From Fibrobacterota bacterium (GTDB lineage: Bacteria > Fibrobacterota > Chitinivibrionia > Chitinivibrionales > Chitinispirillaceae): a stretch of DNA of 64,000 nucleotides. Positions 26,104-34,670 of this stretch are shown in pieces. A program made the translations under genes and the position numbers. How positions within the stretch are numbered: the stretch's first letter is position 1; each line of letters starts with the position of its first letter. Location of the stretch: positions 1-64,000 of the forward strand of contig JAEYNR010000041.1 of the NCBI GenBank assembly GCA_023412475.1, written 5' to 3'. The notes under the pieces were generated by a model. The model saw only the letters and a program-made list of their open reading frames with translations, did not search any database and had not been told where the DNA came from.

Positions 26104-27650
26104 ACAGATACTGGAGCATCCTTATATGTTGCGCAGCTCTTTTAGGCGGATGCCGTACAGATCTGGCAAAAATCAAACGGGAATGCTCATTTGCAGACCA
26201 GATGCCACTGATAAAACCGGATTACTCCGGCATTACTATCCCTCCAAACATTGCACCACTGCATTTTTCTCTTCAGGACTGCTCCACTGCCTGTATTGCC
26301 GAAATATCTTCTGATAATGGATCTCCAATCCTGGTAAAAGGGAAAAAAGGGAAATTTTTAATTGATGATAAGAATTGGAAAAAGTTACTCTCGAAAAATC
26401 CTGGAAATCCTCTTCATGTTTCGATTTACGCCAGGACTAAAAAGGGTAAATGGTTTCGTTATAGAACTGTCGAAAACACAATCGCCAGGGAACCAATCGA
26501 TAAATACTGTACATATCGTCTTTTGAATTTCCAGTACAGTTACTGGAGAGATTTGCGCGAGTGTGAAAGGGATCTCACCTCTTTTAAGGAGAGAGAACTT
26601 CTTAGTACTATGAATTATTCGCAGTATGATCAGCTCAAATGTATAAATTGCCACATACCAATGAATAACGACCCAAGCCGCTTCACACTGCAATTACGAA
26701 GCAGCACCGGAGGTGTCGAAACTCTGATAGCTCATGATGATTCCCTCGCATTACTCTCTTCCAGAATAGGCTATGTATCCTGGCATCCTGGCGGCAAATA
26801 CCTTGCATTCTCATCATATAAGGTGCAACAGTATTTCCACTCGGTCGGAAAACAGTTCATCGATGTTTACGATAATGATTCGTATATCCTTATTTATGAT
26901 GTGTTAAACCGCAAGATCATCTCTCTTCCGCAGCTTACTGAACAGGGAATTCTCAATACATGGCCAGCATGGTCTGCAGACGGGCGCTATCTTTATTACT
27001 GCAGCGCACCGGTTTTGTGGAGTGATAACGGAGAGCCTCCCCGGAATTTCAACAAAACCAGATATAACCTTTTGCGAATCGCTTATGATACCGATAAAAA
27101 CATCTGGGGAGACGTGGACACTGTGCTTACTCCGGAGCAAACCGGACTGAGCATAGCAATGCCCAGAATATCACCCGATAATAAATTCTGCCTTTTTTGC
27201 ATGCAAAACTATGGCCCTTATCCCTACATCGACCCAAGCAGTGATTTGTATCTGATGGATTTGAAAACCGGTCAATACCGTAAACTTGATATTAACAGCG
27301 AGTACAATGAAAGTTACCATTCGTGGTCACAAAATGGACGGTGGATAATTTTTTCATCAAGAAGAGGCGGTGGTATATTTACCCGCCTTTATATAAGCCA
27401 TATAGATTCAACGGGAAATGTAAGTAAAGCTTTTATATTGCCTCAGAACGACCCGGAATTCTACGATTCTTTCTTGAAATGCTATAATGTAGCAGAACTT
27501 GCAGTAGCTCCGGTGTCTTTTTCACAGCAGCAACTGCACAGGGCAATTCAATCGAAAAATACGGTCAAGGTGGCTCTTCCGCCAGAGCTTCTAAAACGCT
27601 CGGCCGGCAATATTTCAAACGAGTGGTCACCTGCCAGCAGCAGAGAATAA
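26100..27650 (+). CDS. Lipoprotein with CxxCH motif and TolB/PD40-type beta-propeller
   Basis: 516 residues. The signal peptide ends at the lipobox LLGGC. Near residue 182 lies CINCH, a c-type heme or metal-binding motif, followed by a beta-propeller of PD40/TolB-like blades (YVSWHPGGKYLAFSSYK; TWPAWSADGRYLYYCS; SWSQNGRWIIFSSRR). Blade motifs of this kind are periplasmic scaffolds or sensors. Only one CxxCH is present and no distal Met is assigned, so heme attachment is a hypothesis. It is translationally coupled to the membrane protein upstream, suggesting a joint periplasmic/inner-membrane complex. Confidence 0.65.
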   Translation: MNRYWSILICCAALLGGCRTDLAKIKRECSFADQMPLIKPDYSGITIPPNIAPLHFSLQDCSTACIAEISSDNGSPILVKGKKGKFLIDDKNWKKLLSKNPGNPLHVSIYARTKKGKWFRYRTVENTIAREPIDKYCTYRLLNFQYSYWRDLRECERDLTSFKERELLSTMNYSQYDQLKCINCHIPMNNDPSRFTLQLRSSTGGVETLIAHDDSLALLSSRIGYVSWHPGGKYLAFSSYKVQQYFHSVGKQFIDVYDNDSYILIYDVLNRKIISLPQLTEQGILNTWPAWSADGRYLYYCSAPVLWSDNGEPPRNFNKTRYNLLRIAYDTDKNIWGDVDTVLTPEQTGLSIAMPRISPDNKFCLFCMQNYGPYPYIDPSSDLYLMDLKTGQYRKLDINSEYNESYHSWSQNGRWIIFSSRRGGGIFTRLYISHIDSTGNVSKAFILPQNDPEFYDSFLKCYNVAELAVAPVSFSQQQLHRAIQSKNTVKVALPPELLKRSAGNISNEWSPASSRE

Positions 27651-27827
27651 GAAGGAACGTTCAGGGGTTCAGAGGTTTAAGAAATCTTAGCTCTGAAAGA
27701 GCCTTATAATAGCCCAGGCCTGGGAGTGTATATTGGCGGTTATGTTTCAGAGGTTCGGTGTTTTACGTTATGTTCCTAAGCAGGAAAGGTATTTTTTTTT
27801 TCCAAAAAACGGACCAGCAGATAGCAG

Positions 27828-28946
27828 CTACGTCACGCTTTTTCTTTTTCTGAACTCCAACGGGTTGATTTGAGTCATAGTCTTGAAAACGCGGTTAAAA
27901 TGCGAGATACTGTTAAAGCCGACTGTCATTGCAATATCAATCACCTGGCGGTCTGTTTCCTGCAATAACCGTTTTGCTTCATGAATTCGTATGGATATGA
28001 GATACTGCCTGAAGCTCATTTTGAATACATCATTCATAATTTTTGCTACTTTTTTCTGTGACATTCCAAGCGTTTCACCCATAGTCAGAATCGAGAGTTG
28101 AGGATCAGAAAAGTTTTCAGCTAAGTAGCTGGAGATCCGCCGTGCATCAAGATCCCGGTAGTTACTTACTTCCTTTTTATCGTAAGTAATAATGATATTA
28201 CTGGTTTTTGAAGATGGGATTGATTTAATGAGCAAAATTACGATAATTAATATGGAAATAACTATAAGAGTTACTATTAAAAAAGCATTGGCACTTTTTG
28301 TAAGATAGATTTGAGAGATTGTAATAGTATCAGTTACTCCAGTTTCAGCAGTTGAACCGCTTTCGATTTGAAGTGATGTAACTTTGGAAAGATCTATTGG
28401 TGCTACATCTTTCAGAGTAAGATTATTTTTCTGATACCACCATTCTGGTTCAACGAACTGTTTTAGCGGAATAGAGAGTGTAACTGGAACAGAATCGAGT
28501 ATAAGATCTTTTTTCAGATATCGTTCGCTTAAAGGATTATCGATTTGGGAAACTGAAGTATCGAAAACTTTGAGGTAAAGTTTGCAATCAAAAAGACGTC
28601 TTGAAGAGATACGGATATTAAGTTTATCAAAACGGGCACAATCCAGAAAACTTCCACTACTATCTTTTAAAGGAATTACAATTCCGGCATAGGGAAATGG
28701 AAAACCCGGTCTTAAGATATAGCATATTTCAAGACCAGTCGAACATTCATTTGCCGAAAACACTTCTGAATTTCCGGCACTTTGCTTTTCAAGACGATCA
28801 TCGTAGATGGTGATTTTTCTGTTCTGGAAGTTTATTTTCTGAGTTCTGCCAGATGATCCAATAACGATTGCACTCAAAACCGCAATGGATATCCCGGCTA
28901 TAAAAAGCAGCTTAAAGTTTAGATTCTTTTTTTCAATAGTTTGCAT
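27828..28946 (-). CDS. Membrane-anchored AraC-family transcriptional regulator
   Basis: 372 residues. An N-terminal helix (LLFIAGISIAVLSAIVIG, ~13-30) and a second one near residue 225 (IVTLIVISILIIVILLI) enclose a ~190-residue periplasmic beta-rich domain, probably a ligand sensor. The C-terminal ~100 residues are an AraC double helix-turn-helix (LSILTMGETLGMSQKKVAKI; DRQVIDIAMTVGFNSISHF). It is transcribed away from the lichenase gene with 142 bases between them. A likely role is sensing oligosaccharide outside and regulating the glucanase; this is inferred from position. Confidence 0.75.
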   Translation of the reverse strand: MQTIEKKNLNFKLLFIAGISIAVLSAIVIGSSGRTQKINFQNRKITIYDDRLEKQSAGNSEVFSANECSTGLEICYILRPGFPFPYAGIVIPLKDSSGSFLDCARFDKLNIRISSRRLFDCKLYLKVFDTSVSQIDNPLSERYLKKDLILDSVPVTLSIPLKQFVEPEWWYQKNNLTLKDVAPIDLSKVTSLQIESGSTAETGVTDTITISQIYLTKSANAFLIVTLIVISILIIVILLIKSIPSSKTSNIIITYDKKEVSNYRDLDARRISSYLAENFSDPQLSILTMGETLGMSQKKVAKIMNDVFKMSFRQYLISIRIHEAKRLLQETDRQVIDIAMTVGFNSISHFNRVFKTMTQINPLEFRKRKSVT

Positions 28947-29088
28947 AATTGGTAAAAATACTTCTCAAAAAAGGATAATTGCCACTTTTGCACACTTTAT
29001 AGACACCTGCTGCAAAGATATAATTAAGAATAGTGCATATATTATCTACGGTTTAAAATAACTCCAAACAATCAGCTAAAGGAATTTT

Positions 29089-30069
29089 ATGAAAAAACAT
29101 TTCTTAACTTTCATAGGAACAGTTCTTCTATTCAATTTTACCGTAGGGGCAAAAGATTACAGGGGAGCTGAACTATACTCGAAAGAAGTGGTTAAATATG
29201 GACGCTTTGATATCCGTATGCGCACTATTAGCGGAAGTGGAACTGTTTCATCCTTTTTTCTCTACTATGACGAGTCATGGCGTGGAAGCCCGGAGCCCTG
29301 GCGTGAAGTCGATATAGAAGTATTAGGGAAAAGTGAAAACGTGTTTCAATCAAATCTTATTACTGGAAACGCAGCGAATAAAACCACTTCAGAAGAAATA
29401 CACACCTTTCAAAAGCTCTCAGAAAGTTATCATACCTATACAGTTGAATGGACACCGAATTACATTGCCTTTTATTTTGATGATAAGGAAGTGCGACGCA
29501 CCACAGGTTCTCAGATAACTGAGTGCCAGGATAAAGAGATGTCTTATAGATTTAATTTATGGATCTCCAGTGAACCAGCCTGGGTAGGTCAATTTAATCC
29601 ATCGATTCTACCTGTATACCAGTATATAAATTGGATGAAATATTCAAAATACACCCCTGGTTCAGGAATAAACGGAACTGATTTCACTCCTGAGTGGCAG
29701 GATGATTTTGATAGTTTCGATGCAAGAAGATGGGCTAAGGGGGATTGGACATTTGATGGAAATCTGGTCGATTTCACTGCTGATAACCTTGTTGTTAAAG
29801 ACGGATACTGCATAATCTGTTTAACAGATAACAATAATACCGGGTTTCGTGGTGTTGTTCCTCAAGACAACGCCACACCTGTCATTAATCCTAATAAGAA
29901 GGGTAAAAAACCATTCTCAACCGGATATTTAAATCCTGCTGAATCCTATTTATTGACTCTTGATGGCAGAAGACTGCCATTTAATCTGAAATCAAACGAT
30001 CGTACTAAATCCGGTGTATTGATTCAAAGAGATAATAATGTTTTTCTGCCGGTTCTCAGAATTAACTGA
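29089..30069 (+). CDS. GH16 1,3-1,4-beta-glucanase (lichenase), circularly permuted, Fibrobacter type
   Basis: 326 residues with a signal peptide (to about residue 21). Mature sequence KDYRGAELYSKEVVKYGRFDI starts inside the jelly-roll. The catalytic block EVDIEVLG has Glu73 as probable nucleophile, Asp75, and Glu77 as acid/base. Further on are EWTPNYIAFYFD and FNLWISSEPAWVGQF. The strand block that is N-terminal in normal GH16 enzymes comes last (DFTPEWQDDFDSFDARRW ... GDWTFDGNLVDF). This permuted order and wording match the F. succinogenes lichenase. A short C-terminal tail (SYLLTLDGRRLPFNLKS) may serve secretion. AAAGGAATTTT is the ribosome-binding site. Confidence 0.92.
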   Translation: MKKHFLTFIGTVLLFNFTVGAKDYRGAELYSKEVVKYGRFDIRMRTISGSGTVSSFFLYYDESWRGSPEPWREVDIEVLGKSENVFQSNLITGNAANKTTSEEIHTFQKLSESYHTYTVEWTPNYIAFYFDDKEVRRTTGSQITECQDKEMSYRFNLWISSEPAWVGQFNPSILPVYQYINWMKYSKYTPGSGINGTDFTPEWQDDFDSFDARRWAKGDWTFDGNLVDFTADNLVVKDGYCIICLTDNNNTGFRGVVPQDNATPVINPNKKGKKPFSTGYLNPAESYLLTLDGRRLPFNLKSNDRTKSGVLIQRDNNVFLPVLRIN

Positions 30070-30083
30070 AAAAACAGATCAGC

Positions 30084-30115
30084 CACTTTTTCAAAAAGTG
30101 CTTCAGTCTTTTTAT
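30084..30115 (+). terminator. Possible terminator after the lichenase gene
   Basis: CACTTTT and AAAAGTG form a 7-bp stem with a 3-base loop, followed within a few bases by a T-rich run (CTTTTTATTTT). It lies 15 bases after the stop codon. Confidence 0.45.
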
Positions 30116-30139
30116 TTTGGTTAAAAGTTCACACAGAAA

Positions 30140-30188
30140 ATGTTTCCTCCGTCTCCTTGGAATAATTTTTCAGAGACGGAAGAAACAT
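30140..30188. repeat. 16-bp inverted repeat with one mismatch
   Basis: Arms ATGTTTCCTCCGTCTC (30140-30155) and GAGACGGAAGAAACAT (30173-30188) are separated by 17 bases. The single mismatch would be a G-U pair in a minus-strand transcript. No T-run follows. The remainder of the 400-base gap up to 30469 shows no gene. Confidence 0.6.
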
Positions 30189-30469
30189 ACTCACAAATTT
30201 TATTTTTTTCCTGTAACTGCTTAACTTGCTGCCCAGCCAAGCTTATCAAATCGAAAAAAAATTAATACTTAAACCAGCAATGCAGTGTTTTACCCGATAG
30301 TGAAACACATCTCAATCCGCTTACTTTCCTTAAAAATCAGCAGTTTTCGATCAGATATCGAAAGTTTATCCTTTACATCTTGTATTATTTTATCTTAAAG
30401 TAAAACGATAATCATTTAAGGTCTAAACTGTTTTACTATAATAACTTTTCTGCAACCAAGGAGTTATAC

Positions 30470-30907
30470 ATGAAAACCATGGAAGAAATCAGAGAATTTG
30501 CCAATCAGAATCCCACAACCTGGCTCAGTACCAGTGTTGGCGATCAACCCCACTTGCGTGCAATGGCAATGTGGTTTGCCGATGAAAGCGGTTTTTACTT
30601 TCATACCGGTACGCAGAAAAGGCTCTCTGTACAGTTAAAGAATAATCCCAAAGTTGAACTTGGTTTTTTTAATTCCGGTGATGGCATGGGGTCAATGCAG
30701 ATGGTGCGAATCACCGGAAAAATCGAACAGGTCAACGATCCATCCCTCAAAGAAAAGCTTCTTGAAGATCGCCCATGGCTTCATGATATTTTCAAGGCTT
30801 TTCCAGATGGGGAACTATTCATTTTCAGGATTCCCCATGGAGAGGCACAGTACTGGAATATGTCTCTTAATTGCAGAGAAAAAGTTACTCCACCGATCGT
30901 GTTCTAA
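30470..30907 (+). CDS. Pyridoxamine-phosphate-oxidase-like FMN-binding protein
   Basis: 145 residues, the size of the split-barrel flavin proteins grouped as general stress protein 26-like. Conserved features are the N-terminal helix, HLRAMAMWFADESGFYFHTG, LKNNPKVELGFF and the dimer-interface strands, with EAQYWNMS near the end. These proteins bind FMN or F420 or have lost cofactor. A redox or stress function is only a family expectation. AAGGAGTTATAC precedes the ATG, so translation is well supported. Confidence 0.75.
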   Translation: MKTMEEIREFANQNPTTWLSTSVGDQPHLRAMAMWFADESGFYFHTGTQKRLSVQLKNNPKVELGFFNSGDGMGSMQMVRITGKIEQVNDPSLKEKLLEDRPWLHDIFKAFPDGELFIFRIPHGEAQYWNMSLNCREKVTPPIVF

Positions 30908-31195
30908 GCTGATCTAAATCCAAACGGCTGCCTCTGTGCAGCCGCCATATTCAACTCCACCTCCATTTTATTTAGCGAAGTCTCAGCATCCTTTTTAATT
31001 TCAACTGTTCCCCTCAAGTCAGCGAAGATAGAATTTTTTAGATGACAGAAACAGATCCAATACTCTATAATTTTCAATAGATTACCAGATCCTTTTATAA
31101 TAAGAAAGGAGAATCTGAAAATCTAACCAAAAAATTTAAATGTAGCACCTTTTATAATGCACAACTTAATCTGTTTATCAAAGGAGGGATGAGAC

Positions 31196-31381
31196 ATGGA
31201 AAATGGAAATCCTGAATTGAAGTACATTAATGCTGCATTTGCCGGAAAGCAGACAGGGGGATCGTATTTAAAGCGATTAAATGCAAAATCTCTATGGGCA
31301 GAAAGAAAATTTCTGAAACTATTACTAAAATATTGTCTGGTTACACCCTTATTTTTTTTCCTGAAAATTTTTACCTCCTGA
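31196..31381 (+). CDS. Small basic protein with C-terminal hydrophobic segment
   Basis: 61 residues. The start is unusually well supported by AAAGGAGGGATGAGAC before the ATG. The N-terminal half is polar (MENGNPELKYINAAF). The second half is basic then hydrophobic (FLKLLLKYCLVTPLFFFLKIF), which could anchor it in a membrane. No family recognised. It lies between the FMN protein and the repeats upstream of the GH8 gene. The start signal is the only real evidence. Confidence 0.35.
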   Translation: MENGNPELKYINAAFAGKQTGGSYLKRLNAKSLWAERKFLKLLLKYCLVTPLFFFLKIFTS

Positions 31382-31444
31382 AGATGTGTCATGGCAACGA
31401 TTATTAATATTTGCGTCGTGAAATGATTGTTAATTATCTGCGTT

Positions 31445-31503
31445 GTGGCAACCCTTGTGGTTGCCATCAATATTAGTTATGTGGCAACCACAAGGGTTGC
31501 CAC
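31445..31503. repeat. Perfect 22-bp inverted repeat upstream of the GH8 gene
   Basis: The left arm (31445-31466, GTGGCAACCC ... GGTTGCCA) and right arm (31482-31503) are exact reverse complements separated by 15 bases. Each arm is itself partly palindromic (GGCAACC and GGTTGCC). Related pieces (TGGCAACGATTATTAA near 31391; GTTAATTATCTGCG near 31427; GTTAATTATCTCG near 31508) repeat around it. It could be an operator cluster or the remnant of a small element. Confidence 0.8.
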
Positions 31504-31592
31504 TACTGTTAATTATCTCGTAAACCCCTTTTTTTAGATATATTACTGTAATATTCAACAGGGATTTCAAAATTCAGAAAAGGGTTGTGTAA

Positions 31593-32993
31593 ATGAAAAA
31601 GCATTTGTTTTGTATGATAATTCTTTTTATTGTTTCAGTCAGCGTGAACGCACAAACCGCTCCTAAATACCCCTTCCCACAAAACGTCAACTACCCTCAC
31701 GGTAATATGACCACTATCATCTCCAATGAGTTTGTAAAAAATTGGTATGATAGCTGGAAAAAGAAATACCTTCAGCGATGCACCAACAGTATCAGACCAG
31801 GAGTCGATCCATTATCAAAATCACTGGTTGAAGCTCAGGGCTTTGCCATGGTCGCTGTGGCCTATATGGGCGATAAAGACATATTCGATTCCCTGTATAC
31901 CTATTATAAATCAAAACAAACCACCGAAGGCTGCGGCTTAATGGGATGGAAAGTCAATGGCTGCGATAACTTTGAAGACAGAGGAAGCGCAACTGATGGA
32001 GACATCGATGTCGCCTGCGCCTTGATAGTCGCAGACTGGCAATGGCCTGATGCCGGATACAAAGAAAAAGCCAAAGAACTAATTACTACCTTAAAGAAAA
32101 TGATTGCTAATTGTAGTGGCAAACTGGCAGTTTATCCCGGATGTGGCAGTGGACGCCCCTGGGGCGGCTGTGATGAAACCGATATCTCCTACTATACACC
32201 TGCATTCTTCAGATATTTTGCAGATGTGTCGGGTGATCAAAGCTGGGCGAAGCTGGCCGATGATAATCATATAATTCGTGATGCTGCTGCTAACAGCACT
32301 ACTGGACTGGTTCCAGACTGGCAATCGGTTAGTGGTCGTGCAGGAGCAGGCTCCAGAAAAGGATATTTCAGCTTTGATGCCATACGGGCTCCTTACAAGC
32401 AGTCTATGGATTTTATCTGGCATGGCAATCAACAAGCAGAAGCATGGGCTAAAAAACTAACAACCTGGGCTTATGGTTTTGGTGTTAAAAAGATTGTTGA
32501 TGGATTTAATCTCAATGGAACAACTGCTGGCAGCAATCACAATATGGCTACTGTAGGAAGCATGGCGGTTGCTGCAATGGCCAATACCCAAGAAGTCCTG
32601 GATGCTTTTGCTAATGAAGTGATTACACTCAAAGATGATTACTGGTATAGCGGTTATCTGGGCAATCTGTATCTGCTGTCATTGAGCGGTAACATGTGGA
32701 CTCCAGAAATCATTGCTTCACAGGTAAATACAAATCGCTCTAAAGGTAAACTTGACCCCGGAGTGCAGTTAAAAATTTCAATAAAGGTAAACCGCGGTAT
32801 TGCCATATCCGGTCTTCCTCAGAACTGCATGATAACCCTGAACTCACTATCTGGTAAAAAGGCATTTTCTGTATTCACAGCAGACCGCAGCACTTCTGTT
32901 AATATCAACTCTCTGCAGGGTGGATGTTACGTTCTGAGTATCCATGATCAGCATGGAAAAAAACTTGAAGGACGGATGATCCCGGTTTATTAA
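31593..32993 (+). CDS. GH8 family endoglucanase/xylanase with type IX-like secretion tail
   Basis: 466 residues with a signal peptide ending near VNAQ (residue 21). The GH8 (alpha/alpha)6 barrel shows SLVEAQGFAM (probable acid Glu80) and GSATDGDIDVACAL (Asp135 and Asp137 region), plus DETDISYYTPAFF. Family members cut beta-1,4 linkages in cellulose, mixed glucan, xylan or chitosan; I cannot choose among them. The last ~70 residues (ISIKVNRGIAISGLPQNC; GGCYVLSIHDQHGKKL) resemble a Por/type IX sorting domain. A promoter-proximal inverted repeat at 31445-31503 may regulate it. Confidence 0.88.
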   Translation: MKKHLFCMIILFIVSVSVNAQTAPKYPFPQNVNYPHGNMTTIISNEFVKNWYDSWKKKYLQRCTNSIRPGVDPLSKSLVEAQGFAMVAVAYMGDKDIFDSLYTYYKSKQTTEGCGLMGWKVNGCDNFEDRGSATDGDIDVACALIVADWQWPDAGYKEKAKELITTLKKMIANCSGKLAVYPGCGSGRPWGGCDETDISYYTPAFFRYFADVSGDQSWAKLADDNHIIRDAAANSTTGLVPDWQSVSGRAGAGSRKGYFSFDAIRAPYKQSMDFIWHGNQQAEAWAKKLTTWAYGFGVKKIVDGFNLNGTTAGSNHNMATVGSMAVAAMANTQEVLDAFANEVITLKDDYWYSGYLGNLYLLSLSGNMWTPEIIASQVNTNRSKGKLDPGVQLKISIKVNRGIAISGLPQNCMITLNSLSGKKAFSVFTADRSTSVNINSLQGGCYVLSIHDQHGKKLEGRMIPVY

Positions 32994-32999
32994 TAATAG

Positions 33000-33071
33000 A
33001 GGCCCCTCTGCAGTCTAAATGAGAGGCCTGGTATATACAGTAAAGACGTCAAATGGATAACACACGTCTTT
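33000..33071. terminator. Two hairpins between convergent genes
   Basis: The first (33000-33029) pairs AGGCC-CTCT with AGAGGCCT across a one-base bulge. The second (33040-33071) has perfect 10-bp arms GTAAAGACGT and ACGTCTTTAC. Positions between the GH8 gene and the convergent beta-barrel gene suggest bidirectional termination, though no long T-run follows either. Confidence 0.55.
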
Positions 33072-33083
33072 ACATGAATTAGA

Positions 33084-34217
33084 TCAGAATGATCCGTTGA
33101 AAATCAGCTCAGGTCTGCTTTTAACAGTTGTTTTCTCGGTTTCTGTGGTGGTGATGAAAATTCTAAGCCTGGGTCTGATGGAAAAATGCTTGTTAAGAAC
33201 CCAGGTGTAAAGAGTTTCAATATATGGAAAGACCTGCTTGTCCATTGAAGTTTCCAGATCATCATCATAGCCAATCTTGAAATCCAGATCCAGTTTTCCC
33301 GGCCCGACCGCTATCGAGGTCCCAACTCCGCCATTCATTCCAAGCTGTTTGACTGCTACATCGTTGACACTGGAAGAATCGGAGAGTACATTCTGATTAA
33401 ACACAACAAACCCGTAACCGAATCTTAAAGAGAGTGTCTGGTTAACCTTGACGTCTCCCTGTATTCCACCCATCATTTCATTATCCATCTCTTTGTTGAT
33501 CCGGTCATAATTTCTATAAGGGATCATTATAAACTGAGGAAGAAGGTTTAAGCTCTTATAGCTCATGGGAAATTCCAGCATAACCATCACTCCATCGGCA
33601 TTTTTCATAAAATCCTCACTCAAAGGAGCTTTTCGCTGAGTTATGACTGTTGTGAAAAGATCTACTCCCAGCTTAAACTCCTTTTTGCTTATCGGGGCTC
33701 CAATCCTTAATCCATCCAAACTACCATTGGTGGATGCCACCCAGGGCATATGAGAACTTGCATCGTACCTGATTTCTTTACCACTATTGGTCTTCTGCAG
33801 AGAAACGCCTAAAATGTCAGTAACTGGAGTTCCTTTAATGGGAACTCTACCTGCCTGAATTTGCATGTAACCAGGGTTCCACCGGACAAATGCCAGACTG
33901 AAATAGGGATACAAATCCGATCTGTTGTTGAGCATGTTGGTATTATCTATTGAAACCCCTTCGGTTGAACCCCAGTTATTCCCGATTTCAAATTGAAAAT
34001 CGACCTGCGAGTGAACCTGAGCCTTTAGCCCTACTTTATAACCTATGGTATTGGAATAGTTACCACTGGAGGTTTTTTTTCCATCGTATTTTTCTGAGAG
34101 AAATTCATAGCGTAGCCGGTATTGAGCCATTCCATAAGGAGTGAAAGAGAGGTTCTCCGGAAGAGCTGCGAAAAGAGAGAACGTGAAAAGAAGAATCACC
34201 AGGGCTGCCTGAACCAT
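33084..34217 (-). CDS. Outer-membrane beta-barrel (porin-like) protein
   Basis: About 377 residues from the ATG at 34217, preceded by AAGGAGTTTTTC; a longer in-frame ATG lacks this. The signal peptide is MVQAALVILLFTFSLFAALP. The mature chain alternates polar and hydrophobic residues in many strands (QVDFQFEIGNNWG; LSLRFGYGFVVFNQ; LDLDFKIGYDDDLE). It ends with Phe, typical of Bam-inserted barrels. It probably forms a channel in the outer membrane; substrate unknown. Position next to the GH8 gene allows, but does not show, a role in sugar uptake. Confidence 0.7.
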   Translation of the reverse strand: MVQAALVILLFTFSLFAALPENLSFTPYGMAQYRLRYEFLSEKYDGKKTSSGNYSNTIGYKVGLKAQVHSQVDFQFEIGNNWGSTEGVSIDNTNMLNNRSDLYPYFSLAFVRWNPGYMQIQAGRVPIKGTPVTDILGVSLQKTNSGKEIRYDASSHMPWVASTNGSLDGLRIGAPISKKEFKLGVDLFTTVITQRKAPLSEDFMKNADGVMVMLEFPMSYKSLNLLPQFIMIPYRNYDRINKEMDNEMMGGIQGDVKVNQTLSLRFGYGFVVFNQNVLSDSSSVNDVAVKQLGMNGGVGTSIAVGPGKLDLDFKIGYDDDLETSMDKQVFPYIETLYTWVLNKHFSIRPRLRIFITTTETEKTTVKSRPELIFNGSF

Positions 34218-34421
34218 GAAAAACTCCTTAAAAGTAAAGTGCATACATATTTAGATCTAATTCAAGGTAATCGGAAATTTAGGAATTAGATACCACTCAG
34301 TTATTTTTGCCAATAGCTATAGAGTCCAAAACTCAAGCACCAAATCTCGAACAATAAATAATTATCAAATAATAATAAGCAAGAACCACAAAAGACAAAC
34401 AAGTCCAAATAAAAACACTTT

Positions 34422-34620
34422 AGCTACCCTGAGACACTCTTATCCCTGCTTAGAATTTAAAAGCAATAAGCACGATATTCGAAATACGAAACTAATAATA
34501 GGAAATGGGAAAAAGAAACTCACTCCCTAAACTTTTAGTTACCTGTTACATCTTATCTCTGTTTAGAGATTAGGTTTTGGAATTCATTCAGGATTCAAGA
34601 TTTGTGCTTTGGAATTTCCT
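34422..34620 (-). repeat. Dispersed intergenic repeat, copy B (uninterrupted)
   Basis: Reverse-complement relative of 23621-23787 plus 24068-24105. Landmarks on the minus strand in order: GGAAATTCCAAAGCACA, AGAGATAAGATG, GGTAACTAAAAG, TTTTTCCCATTTCC, TATTTCGAATATCGTGC, TTATTGCTTTTAAATTC and GGGATAAGAGTGTC. It lacks the TIR element. The surrounding gap 34245-34670 holds no gene. Confidence 0.7.
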
Positions 34621-34670
34621 TCCGATTAAATGAATGAGTGGTTACTTAGACAGATTATTCGATATTTGTC

